Source of the DNA: Zygnema cylindricum
Taxonomy: Eukaryota > Streptophyta > Zygnematophyceae > Zygnematales > Zygnemataceae
Direction: 5' to 3'
NCBI GenBank assembly: GCA_037447655.1
Contig: JBBHKE010001965.1
Span: 1 to 64,000, forward strand
Length of the DNA: 64,000 nt
Each line of letters begins with the position of its first letter. Position 1 is the first letter of the stretch. The position numbers and the translations under genes are program-made. Below the pieces are notes generated by a model that saw only the letters and a list, made by a program, of their open reading frames with translations, had not been told where the DNA came from and made no database searches. Of the stretch, positions 21,120-31,701 are shown piece by piece.

Positions 21120-23455
21120 ACAACGCCGGAGAAAAATATTTACTATGCTTGTGGGATGAGTGTACACACTTGTGCTGTGGGTGATGTATCTTTGCTAGTT
21201 GATATAGAAGGTAAGGCAATTGAAAGGACCCTTCATAATGTCCTCTTTGTCCGTGACTTTAAGAAAAAATTGTTTTCTACGACTTTGGGAGAGAATAAAG
21301 GTTTTGAAGTCAATTTGAAAAATGGTCGGCAGGTTGTTCCCAAGAATGGCAAGGTTGCATTTACAAGTACTAGAGATTATAGCAAGATATAGCGCATGGA
21401 CATCGCTAATACCAAGGAGAATGATGTTTTGTACTCTAGTGTTGTGCATTTAGCTGAGTTGTGGCATAAAACATTAGGCCATGTAGATTATGATAGTTTG
21501 AACAAAATGGCACTTGCTGGAAAATTAGAAGGTGTATCCATACCAAATCAGCCGGTTACAACATGTGATGGCTGCGCTTTAGGAAAATCCACAAACTACC
21601 ATTCCCTAAAGAGTCTGAACATGGGTCAACTAGATTGTTACAACAAATTCATTCTGATGTTTTTGGTCTTGCGAAGGTGCCATCTGCCGGGGGGATGAAA
21701 TATATGGTCACTTTCACGGATAATTTTTCCAGGTTTACAAAAGTTTACTTCATGAAAGAAAAAAAGCGAAGTGTTTGTTCACTTCAAACACTATAAAGCA
21801 TAGGTTGATAAACTCCATAATTTACCAATTTTGGAGTTTGGATCGGACAATGGTGTGGAATATACCTCGAAGGAATTTGAAACATTTTTACTTGATGAAG
21901 GAATAAGTCATCTTTTGCCTGTTTCGTATTCACCGGAACAAAATGGGGTTTCAGAGAGATTAAATAGAACCCTCACAGAGAGTTGTAGGTTGATGCTTGC
22001 AGATAAAAATGAGGATCCAAAATTCTGGGCTGAGGCTCTAAATTGTGTGGTTTATATTAAGAATAGGATAGGATCAAGATAGGTAGAGACTACTCCTTAC
22101 GAGATCTGGACAGGTAAAAAACCAAATGTTAGTCATTTCAAAGTCTTTGGTAGTAAATGCTTTATCTTGGATACATCTAATGATAGATGGAAGATGGAAC
22201 CGAAAGGATTACGAGGTATTCTGTTAGGATATGATGATCACTCAAAGGGTTATAGAGTTTTTGTGTTTGAAAGGCAAAAAATAATTGTAGCGAGAAATAT
22301 CATTGTTAACGATGAGCTAGACTCGATAGATTTATTTGAAATGACAGAGCTGGAAAAGCAAAAAAAAAAGTATAAGAATATGTTATTCTAGATTGCATCC
22401 ATGAAATTGTCCCACAGATACGAACTTCACCGGTGGGAACACGGGAGTCTTAATTTCTCCATGTTCCTTCACAAGTTTAGTTCCATCCAGATCTACTCAA
22501 TCAATGCCTAGTGATGGAAACCAGCGCAACAAGCGCAATGCAAAGGATCCGACAATTTCAGCCTCAGAATTTTTGCGGGGAAAAAGGTTTAGTAGCCGCC
22601 TGCAAGAAAGCTCTCACTTTGCCTACTCAGCAGCCTCAAGGGAGCCTCTAACAATTTGAGAGGCCTTCTCATCACCAGAGCGGAACTACTAGATCGAGGC
22701 AGCAAATGATGAAATGAAGTCATCATTAAAGCTCAGACATGGGAGCTTGTGGACCTTTCTCCGGACCGAAAAGCGATCGGCAGCAAATGGGTATTCAAGG
22801 TGAAGTTAAATCATGATAATACCATTGAACAATATAAGGCCAGACTTGTGGCAAATGGGTATAATCAAAAGGAAGGAATTGATTTTGAAGAAACATTTTT
22901 TCCGGTTGTAAGATTTCTGACAGTTAGGATTTTGCTGTCCCTAGCTGTTATAGAAGATATGGAAATACATCAGATGGATGTGAAAACAACCTTTTTGCAT
23001 GGAGAACTAGAGGAGACCATTTACATGTAGCAGCCTGAAATGTATGCATAACCAGGAAAAGAGCACTTAGTATGCAAATTGTTAAAATCTCTGTTTGGCC
23101 TAAAACAGGCCCCTAGGCAATGGAATTTGAAGCTTGACGAATTCTTAAATAGCCTATGATTTCAAAGGATAAGCTCTAATCACTCTGTCTACGTTCTTAA
23201 TGGTGAGGATGGGATAGTGTATGTAGCGGTGTATGTAGATGATTTACTATTAATTAGCAAATCAATGGATGAAATTAACAAAATCAAAACTGGTTTAAAT
23301 TCACAATTCGAGATGAAAGACCTCGGTTAGGCAAAATATATATTGGGTATCCAAGCAGAGAGGGACAAAAATAAGAAAGTAATGAAATTGACTCAAAATG
23401 AGGCTATTGGAAACATGTTAGATGAGTACGGAATGCGAGGGGCAAAAGGATGTTG
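21120..23455 (+). pseudogene. Copia element B fragment (protease to reverse transcriptase), head to head with A
   Basis: Same family as A, on the opposite strand. It starts within the gag-pre-integrase region (KNIYYACGMSVHT) and runs through LWHKTLGHVDYDSLNK...CDGCALGKS, integrase (SPEQNGVSERLNRTL, FWAEALNCVVYIKNRIGSR), and RT ([81 protein letters not shown]) to about 23455, where unrelated sequence begins. Contains several stops. No LTR on either side. The first base homologous to A's 20530 region is at about 21125. Confidence 0.85.
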
Positions 23456-23589
23456 TCGAGCGGGCCTGGGAACCGGGAGGTTCAGGTAAGATGTCCAAGG
23501 AGGTGTGCATGAGAAACCTGCGATCCACCCCAAATGCTGATGCTTCCCCGCATCCGTGACAATGCCCATCTCTGTTCATTTACCCCCCC

Positions 23590-24600
23590 CCAGGGATATG
23601 CATAGATAGTAAGGAGGAATGGAGTGGAAAAGAAAAGTACCCTGTAATAGTTGGCAAGGCCCAGGAAAGTACGAAGAGCAGAAATGTCCTGCAGTGTGGA
23701 AGAGCGTCTAGGGCTGCCACCTTAACCATGTGGGGACCCACTATTCCGCGAGTCACCTCATGACCCAGATAAATAATTTTCTGCACCCCAAAGATGCCCT
23801 TCCTCGGGTGACACTTCAAGCCTGCTGCTTGGAGTGCCCGAAGAACAATCTATATGTGCTCCAAGTGTTCTTCGAATGTCTTGGAGAAAATGATAACATC
23901 GTCGATATAACACCGTGCGAAATCAGTTCCATGGAGAGCCTCGTCCATGGCCCGTTGGAATTTGGCAGGTGCATTCTTGAGGCCAAATGGCATGTACAGC
24001 CATTCATATAGCCTGGAGCCGGCCCAAAAAGCAGTCCTCTCTCGGTGTTTTGGCTCCATTGCAATCTGGTGGAATCCATTTTTCATATCCAAAGTAGAGT
24101 AAATGGAAGCCCTAGCAAGAGAGTCGAAAATCTCTTTCGGGGTAGGCATAGGATAACGGTCGGAGACAGTCGCCGCGTTGAGCATACGATAATCCCCACA
24201 CATCCGGAAATCTACAGTTTTTCCGGAGGAGTCTTTCTTTGGCGAGAGCACGGTTGGTGAGGCAAACCCATGTAGTCCAGTACTCTTCTGAACCTGCCCA
24301 TCTTCCACCAAAGTCTGCACCTTTGAAGTGATGAACTCTTTCTCTTTGAAACTGAGAGGGCACTATTTCTGCCAAACAGTAGCCGTCTCGTCCATCAGGT
24401 CAATCCGAAAAGGAGTTCCCTTATAGATCCCTACATCTGTGTCAGACCAGGCGAACACCTGTCAGTTCTCTTCTTACAGCTTGGAGAGCCGGGCCTTCTG
24501 CTGTGGGTCTAGCTGTTCACCCAGAGTCCAATCCATCTTCCCGGGTTCCACTGCCCTCAATGCTTCCGGTGGTCTCCCCAAGAGAGAGATGTCGAAGTTC
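23590..24600 (-). pseudogene. Ty3/gypsy element C fragment (reverse transcriptase)
   Basis: On the minus strand: EALRAVEPGKMDWTLGEQL, then a stop-broken FAWSDTDVG segment, then QTLVEDGQVQKSTGLHGFAS, FRMCGDYRMLNAATVSDRYP, YSTLDMKNGFHQIAME, YMPFGLKNAPAKFQRAMDEA and CYIDDVIIFSKTFEEHLEHI, then CHPRKGIFGVQKIIYLGH and a frameshifted RNase H connection ending near 23590. The YIDDV catalytic box is intact. No LTR, integrase or gag. 23456-23589 is short unassigned DNA. Confidence 0.8.
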
Positions 24601-24604
24601 AGCT

Positions 24605-25441
24605 CTAGGATAATATTTGCCCCTTCTACTTTCCCGCTGAATAAGCGCCGCCCAGGCACACAAATATTCTGACCACTCCCACCTTTGTGAGGACAAGACT
24701 CCCTTGAGTCAAACGCAAAAAAAATCACTGAATTTGCTCACCTGAGCAGTAAGTTATGGCTGGTCAAAGATGACCTTTATAGTTACAAGCTCTCTTAGAG
24801 AGAGAGGTACCTAAATATTACTAAGTCTCGGTCTGCCTACTCACGACTACCTACTATTAAACCCTAGTCCAATAGGAACACTATAAAGTACAAGAAGGTA
24901 CAATGGGCGATGTACTTATTGTACGACCATTGTACGACAAGGTCTACAAGGTGACACTTGTCATATCGGAAGCCATGGTTCCTCCTCCCATCTTCTCCGG
25001 TATCAAATAATGTGGAGCCACGTGGCACCGCGTGACGCTATATCCGTATGCCGCCAAAAAGCTCACTTCGCGTGGCGGCTATAATGCCGGCCGTCCGATC
25101 AAAACATATTGTAAACGGTTCAGATTCGCGTACATGCAGAAATTGCTCCTTTGGTTAGTCTGCTGTTAATTAGCTGTTTTGTTAATGTTTATATATTTAT
25201 GAAACCCGTCACGTGTATCGTTTCGTAACGCCTTAATGGTTAAGGCGTAAGTTTATAAAGAATCTAGAGGTCACAGGTTCAAAACTAGACCTAGGCATCA
25301 TTTTAGCCAAAATACCCTTAAATGCAAAAACTGCCACTTTCTAAATATGGCGGCAGCCATGGCGCGCCTGTGATCCTTACTCTCTTTGTTTAAAACAAAA
25401 CTAAAATAGGGAAGTGAACTATTAATTACCTCTTTTCAACA
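24605..25441 (-). repeat. 3' LTR of copia element D
   Basis: In the element's sense it begins TGTTGAAAAGAGGTAATTAA, directly after the purine tract at 25442-25450. It shares blocks with the E LTR, such as ATTTGCTC.CCTGAGCAG followed by TAAGTTATGG (about 24730). The left edge, against gypsy C, is approximate. Confidence 0.65.
25230..25304 (+). promoter_or_regulatory. tRNA-like A box / B box / T-run module in D LTR
   Basis: On +, antisense to D: A-box-like CCTTAATGGTTAAGGCG (25231-25247), AGGTC then GGTTCAAAACT (B-box-like, 25276-25286), TTTT at 25301-25304. The arrangement is that of a tRNA-type Pol III unit. Confidence 0.5.
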
Positions 25442-26525
25442 CTCCCTTTAATTCCTAGTCACTTTTCAATTTTAATCCACAGTTTTCTCTGCAATAAATC
25501 AACTTAGGGGAAGGCACTGCTTTTGTCATCATGTCTGGAATCATTTCTCTATCAGTTTTATGAACCAGTTTAATAATTTTATTTTCTACCTTCTCTCTGA
25601 CAAAGCTTAGTCTAATATCCATATGCTTAGCTTTGAAGTGATGTTTTTGATTAGCAGCAATCGAGATAGCAGCTTGATTATCACAAAAAACATTTTGAGT
25701 TGCAGACTTCATGAACCCAAGTTCTTCAAGAAGAGATTTAATCCACATTAATTCTTTGGTGGCAGCACAGGAAGCCATGTATTCAGCCTCCATAGTGGAT
25801 TGAGCAACTACTTTTTGTTGCTTGCTACTCCAACAACATGCACCAGATCCAATTTGCAACACATATCCAGTCGTACACCTCCTTAAAGGCACATCTTCAT
25901 AATTGGCATCACTCCAAGTGGTGATGTCAGTGTGCTCCGTTCCCAAATGCAACCATAATTCCCTTGTCCCCACCAGTTACCTCATCACCCTTTTGGCAGC
26001 CTCCCAATCTCTCTTTCTTGGTTCATTTAGATTTCTACTAAGGACACCTACAGCTGCAGCTATATCCGGACGGGTACAGTTCATAAAATAAATTAAACTG
26101 CCTACAATATGCCGATAAGGGATATTTTCCATAAATTTTCTTTCTATCTCGTCCATCTCATCATTAATGATGAATATTCCTCCCTCTTCACTCCCCTCAC
26201 TCACTTTCTTCAAATCCATGGGAGTAGTACATCCGTTTGCTTCCTCCATTTGAAATTTTTCTAGCATATTACCGATTGCTTCTTTTTGAGTGAGTCTTAT
26301 AATTCTATTCCCTCTATCTCTCTCCATCTGAATTCCCAAAATGTACTTTGCTTCGCCAAGATCTTTCATATCAAAACTGCTTCTAAGATCCCGTTTTAGT
26401 TTGTTAATTTTATCTAAGGACTTGCTTAAGACCAACAAATCATCCACATAAATAGCAATAAATATCACACCATTCTCATCCTCAAATAAATATATAGAGT
26501 GATTTGAACTAATCGACTGTGCTGT
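25442..26525 (-). pseudogene. Copia element D internal fragment (RT and RNase H)
   Basis: On the minus strand from about 26525: SNHSIYLFEDENGVIF, IAIYVDDLLVLSKSLDKINK, YILGIQMERDRGNRII, IVGSLIYFMNCTRPDIAAAV (to 25977), one frame break, then RNase H (LWLHLGTEHTDITTWSDANY, CCWSSKQQKVVAQSTMEAEY, VFCDNQAAISIAA, to 25455). Two long open frames, so fairly young, but truncated inside RT, where non-element DNA starts at about 26530. Confidence 0.85.
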
Positions 26526-26561
26526 CATTGTATGTCGGCCGTAAGAAACATAATGCGGGGG

Positions 26562-26660
26562 TAACATGTGATGGATTGGACTCCACCGGAGCTACGGACA
26601 GCAACACCGTCAGTTTTGTCAATTTGGTGAGGGACGCGAAATCGCGTCCATCACATGTTA
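26562..26660. mobile_element. 99-bp fold-back element with perfect 14-bp inverted ends
   Basis: TAACATGTGATGGA (26562-26575) and TCCATCACATGTTA (26647-26660) are exact reverse complements. No target-site duplication and no other copy recognised in the window. It sits just beyond the breakpoint of copia D. Confidence 0.4.
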
Positions 26661-26689
26661 TTTAGCATAGACGGTCCGGATTCAATTGA

Positions 26690-27245
26690 CAAAAATCGTA
26701 AGGTTTGTAAATAGTTACAACAATGTTTTTGTCCTACTTGCATTTAATTATTAGTGTGGATTTATTCATTCTGACATTTCTCAAAGTATTCGGATATATT
26801 CACATTAATACAGGTAGTTGATTTATAACGTACGGGTGGTATGCCTCCGTACGTACAGGAGTAAGCTCTAGTGTATATTTGTAGGACTTAGTCATTTCTA
26901 GACTGAGGAACTGTTTGGACCGAAACTGTTTCTACTCTTTTTTGGGAATTTCATCTGAGATTTGCTCTCAGTTTTATTTGTAGAATTATCTGAAATTTTG
27001 CATGTGTGTTCTTCCTTGTGTGAGCAATATTGTGGCAAATTTGCAAACCTATTGTGTGTCTGATTTGCTTGGGGCTTCATTGTGAAGTTGGTCAGATTTA
27101 TCAAAGTTCTGGCAAGCTGTTTTTCTGCAACTTTGACTGAGTGTTGTAATTATTTTGTTTGGTATTATTATATGAAATTTGGTTGGAATACTTAAACGAC
27201 TAGGAAATATCTGGTTGAGTAGTTTCAGATTGGTTTGGCTATTCT
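26690..27245 (+). repeat. LTR fragment related to copia families A/G
   Basis: Shares the end-of-LTR blocks GCAATATTGTGGCAAATTTG and TTGCTTGGGGCTTCATTGTG with the G-family solo LTR (about 50990-51050), plus a GCCTCCGTAC block like that at 61480. It lacks both ends. Confidence 0.55.
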
Positions 27246-27840
27246 GTAGAATTCTGAGTGGAATCAAATGAGGCTGTTTTGGGATAGTCTGTGGTGCTTC
27301 GGAGGGTACATTCATGGCTGAAAAGGGCTATGAACAACATGGAGTACGGTATGGGGACGGAACGGATACCGTGCATCTGTTTCGATAGCGAAACAAATAC
27401 CGCTCGTCGAATTTGAGCGGCTAGGATAATAGCCAGTTTTGATCGGACGGCCGTGATTGGCGCCGCCATCACAGAAGAGGTTATTTTGGCGTTTTACGGT
27501 CTTTGCCACGTCAGATGACACGTGGCGTGATAACATTGGATTACAAGAACTCTAGAGATTACGGGATCAAATCCTGATTTGACATGTGTCTACATTTTGG
27601 CCATGTTGTACAATGGCCGTACAAAAAGTACACAGGCAACTGTACTTTTCTGTACAACACAGTAATTTGATTGGTGTCGTACTTCAATAGATAGAGTTTT
27701 ACAGGGGGAATAGGACTTAGAAAATTTTGGGTAGGTAGCTGCCTCTCCTATAAATGGCAAACTTTGGCCAGCCATAACAATTAATTTACTTGACCATTTT
27801 TAGTGATTCTTTTTCCTACGGACTCAGGGGAGTCCACGCT
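27246..27840 (+). repeat. Fragment of a D/E-type copia LTR in + orientation
   Basis: Carries in + orientation the blocks seen in - orientation in the D and E LTRs: GGCCATGTTGTACAATGGCC, GGGGGAATAGGACTTAGAAA and GACTCAGGGGAGTC. Truncated at both ends. 27841-28060 shows nothing recognisable. Confidence 0.55.
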
Positions 27841-28065
27841 ACATAGGGGTGTAGTTGGTCACTGTTTTTGCTTGCCAGGGTGGCTGCATTTCTAAGGGAA
27901 AGTCAAAGTGGGTGAATGTGTCCAAAACTCATATTCTAACTTTGCATTCTGTGGTGGAACTGAGCACACAGAAAGTCTTATTTCACCGAGGTGAAGCTAT
28001 AATGGGTTTGTGATTGTCAAGGGGTCAGTCATTTGGGTTTATATCAACTTTGAGTCGGCACTATC

Positions 28066-30224
28066 TAGATAAGTTTCTTTTGGATCTGTGATTTATGTGG
28101 GCAATGGAGCACACAGAGTTTCACAAATATTGCAAGAAAAATGGAGTTCATCAAGTGCATAAAGGTAGTAGGGGCATTAGTCATTGCGAAAGGCATAACC
28201 AAAAATTGGAAATGACCGTAGCGCGTCTTGAATGAAGTCTTTTCCACACCCTCCTCCGCAATTCTAATTTGGTGATTACCACTTCGTAAGTCTATCTTAG
28301 AAAAATATTTAGCACCTCTTTATCTGTCCAACAATTCATCTATCCTTAGTAGGGGGTACGTGTTTTTGACCGTCAACTTATTTAACACTCGGTAGTCCAC
28401 ACACATACGTAAGCCTCCATCTTTCTTGTTCACGAAAAGGACGGGGGCTCCATACGGCAACTTGCTCGGCTCAATTGCTCCAGCCTCGACTAACTTCGAA
28501 AGTTGCTTTTTGAGTTGATCCAACTCGGTGTAACTCATCTTATACATCCGATTTTCTAGGGGCATAGCTCTAGGAACAAGCTTGATCTTGTGGTCCAGGT
28601 CGCGTTTCGGAGGTAAACCTTCTAGGAAATTTGGGGGAAAGACATCAATATACTCCTCGAGAAGCTTCGCAAGGAACTCCGAGGCCTCTACGGAAGTCTT
28701 TCCTAGGTCGTCACCACCTTTGGAGTTGAAGTCAGGGTCTTTTTTTGTCCACTCTTTTGGAATCCCCTCCTTTACTTCTTCCATTGGTCGTAAAACCGCC
28801 ATTTTCACTGTCCCCCCTTTTTTGAGTGCCCTCTTAAGCTGTAAGGCTAAAAGCAGGCGTCCCTCCTCCAACTCCTTACCAGCCGCTCCTACATTTACCT
28901 CAAATTATTTTTCGCCTTTCCGCACCCTCATGCTATTGTTCCTCCAATTGATCGTCGGGTTCCACTTATTTAGCCATGGTTTCCCCAAAATTACCTCATG
29001 ATCCTCAAAAGGTAAGACGCTAAACGTTTTGTACCACTGAAATTTTCCCATTCCGAAACGTAAACGTGGGGTACGATGGTTGATTGAGAAAGAATTCTCA
29101 TCAGCTAATTAAACGGATTGGTGATCTGTAACAACTTTAAGAGGAAGATTGAACTTCTATGCCGTCTTCTCGTTGATGAAGTTCGTTGATGCACCAGGTT
29201 CCACCATGAAGTTGACTACGCTTTCTCCAATTTTGCTTTGAAAGGTCAAAGGATCTCCACCATCACCATCCAATCTCATGATATTAAGTTTGCCCTTTTT
29301 AGGAACTTTCTGTTTTGGGCATTCTCTGGCCACATGGTCTTGAGAACTGCAGTGGAAGCACAACCCGTTTTGCCTCCTCCGTTGGAGCTCCTCGGGGCAC
29401 AGGTCATTGGTTTTGGCTTTTGTGGTCTTTTTCTTCCTCTTAATTGTGTTGACCACATCGTTCCCCTCCTAAATCGCCTTGAGCTCCATGGGACTCGGAC
29501 CATCATCCCTCCAACCTCCTCCCCTACTACTCGATCTAATGTGATAGGACCTATGGAGAGTGAATTCTACCGAATCAGTCTGTTCTGCAAACTGGTTAAT
29601 TGATGAGAGACTAGGAGTTGTCGTTTACCGCGTGAGCCACTATTCCACATCCCTCCGAATAGACGCCTTGAGTCCCTTAACATATCGATCAACCGCTTCA
29701 TCCTCCATCATCGTTGGGATTCGGACCTTCCACTCCAAGAACCGCTGCGTGAACTCCAAAACAGAAGTGTGTTGTCTTAGCACCGAAATCCGATCACTTC
29801 CACTCTTAACTGTGTTCACGGGTCGCCATGAGTCGCGGAGAGAATTGATTAACATAATCCATACAGCGGGTACCTCGTCGCTTTCCACCATTGCTTTCAA
29901 CCATGCTCTTGCGGCTCCTTTAAGTAACCCTTTTGCGTAATAAATCTTTTCACGGTCTGACAGGTCGGGGAAGTTTTCTAGATAATTCGCTACCTAAAAC
30001 AACCACGCGTTGAGATTTTTGTGCCTGGCCAAGTCGAACTCCTCGGGAAGTCTTAACTTAGGCCTCCTCAAGTCTCTCGCCGCCCTTACATTAGTTCTTA
30101 CACCAAGAAGATACTCCAAAGCTGCCACGGTGTCACTCAAGTGAGCGTTCTCTAATCTGACGTTTTCCAACTCCCGAAGAACTGGCTCCAACATATCAGC
30201 TGTGGATACGCCATGGCCTTCCAT
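28066..30224 (-). pseudogene. Ty3/gypsy element J, gag-protease-RT, 3'-truncated
   Basis: Gag starts at 30224 (MEGHGVSTADMLEP), continues after a stop (GLLKGAARAWLKAM...EFTQRFLEWK), then a zinc knuckle CFHCSSQDHVAREC (CX2CX4HX4C intact, 29370-29320), and a protease whose active site reads VEPGAS instead of the usual [43 protein letters not shown], a stop, [32 protein letters not shown], lost after about 28120. RNase H and integrase are missing. Degenerate active site, stops and truncation make it dead. Confidence 0.8.
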
Positions 30225-30243
30225 GCTGTCGAGTAACGAGGAA

Positions 30244-30257
30244 CCGCTACGATACCA
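30244..30257 (-). other. Primer-binding site of gypsy J
   Basis: Minus strand TGGTATCGTAGCGG, next to the LTR edge; 12 of 14 bases match the common plant gypsy PBS TGGTATCAGAGCGG complementary to the 3' end of initiator tRNA-Met. Confidence 0.6.
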
Positions 30258-30258
30258 A

Positions 30259-30641
30259 TGCAAAAAGACGAGCTGAATAACACCACGTCTGCAACGCGCA
30301 GCGAAATAACCACAAGGATTCATTCGTAGCAACAACAGTGATACACGGCATACACAAGAAGAATAGCGACTTTATTAATCAAGAAGAGATTACAAGATTA
30401 ATTGCTTGTTGGAGAAGTCTACTTCCAAAAGAGTTGTCTTTAACTAGGCCTGGTGGACTATTAATATTGGCTAACTGTTGGTCAACCAAGTGCTACACTT
30501 ATGTACACGTGGACCTTTTCGCTCAATCGATACTTATCCAAACTATATTATACAACATCGCAGATTAACCTACAAATTGTTGCGTTGCTATATTGTTTCG
30601 CTGCGCTGCTCTACTGCTATACCAGATTGCTATGGTGTTAT
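30259..30641 (-). repeat. 5' LTR of gypsy J, left part (split by copia E; rest at 37088-37190)
   Basis: Begins TGCAAAAAGACGAGC right after the PBS and ends at the E insertion. The right flank of E (37088 on, GTAATGCTGCGTTAGTCTGA) continues the LTR: the joined words GGTGTTAT / GCTGC recur intact in another LTR at about 50255. Confidence 0.55.
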
Positions 30642-31688
30642 TGAAACTTTGAGACCTCCATAAGTCCTCAGAGTGGACAGCTTCTAAGAAGCCTCTAGGA
30701 TAATCCTGACCCCTTTGTGTTTAAGCAAAAATAACTGCCACCCTGGCAGACAAAAACTCTGACCACCTTCACTCGTGTTAAGAGAAGACTCCCCTGAGTC
30801 GATAGCAAAAAGAATCTCTGAATTTGCTCCCCTGAGCAGTAAGTTATGGAGGGTCAAAGTTGACCTTTTGTACAGAAGCTCTCTGAAGAGAGGGTCCTAT
30901 CTCCTAATTTTTCTAAGTCCTATCTCTCTCACAGACTCTATCTACTGATGTACGGAACCAATCAGAATTGAGTTCCGTACGCAAAAGTACAGCTGCCGGT
31001 GTACTTTAGGTACGGACATTGTACGACAAGGCCTAAATGTCGACACATGTCATATCCGGATTCGATGCCATAATCTCCGGGGATTCCACGATCCAACGAA
31101 ATTTCGTTACGCGTCATCCGATCTGGCGATGGCCACAAACCGCTGAAAACTTCCTCCGCGATCTCGGCGCTAATTGCGGCCGTCTGATTAGAATCTAATT
31201 TAATCGTAGCCGTAATAAATACATGTGCGGTATTTGTTTCATTTACGAAACAAATGCGCGGTATTGATTTATAGTCCGTACCGTAATCCGTACTTTATAT
31301 ATTACCGGATCTATGTATCCCGTAATCTATTATAGTTAAATTAATAATCGTACGTATACATATTTAAATAACTATCAAACTATATACTACGTATCATGAC
31401 TCTTAGACTTAACGGCTAAGGCTACCGGCTACTTCCTGTCTGCCGGCCGGTAGGTACGAGGATCAATTCCTGTCGCCGGCACATACCTTTTAAATAAATA
31501 AACCCGAACTAATATAAATTTCCCGTAAACCTCAGGATAGCCTAGGTAGCCATGGCTCTAGCTTCCTCTCCAATTTCTCAGTGACTGCGACAAGTTTGAG
31601 AGTTGGAGAGAGAAGTTAGAGGTAGACTGCCTCGGCTTCTTTCTTTCTATTCAGACCTAGAAAATACTTAAAACCATTAATTTCTACA
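30642..31688 (-). repeat. 3' LTR of copia E
   Basis: In the element's sense starts TGTAGAAATTAATGG and ends AAAGTTTCA. Directly preceded by the purine tract at 31689-31701. Confidence 0.9.
31405..31491 (+). promoter_or_regulatory. tRNA-like A box / B box / T-run module in E 3' LTR
   Basis: On +: TTAACGGCTAAGGCT (31409-31423), an inverted pair TACCGGC / GCCGGTA, B-box-like AGGATCAATTCC (31459-31470), TTTT at 31488-31491. Confidence 0.5.
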
Positions 31689-31701
31689 CTCCCCCTATTT
31701 T
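31689..31701 (-). other. Polypurine tract of copia E
   Basis: Minus strand AAATAGGGGGAG abuts the LTR start TGTAG, the expected plus-strand primer position. Confidence 0.8.

Noticed and set aside
23456-23589. Gypsy C LTR between B and C
   Set aside because: No TG...CA ends, no purine tract, and no second copy; left unassigned.
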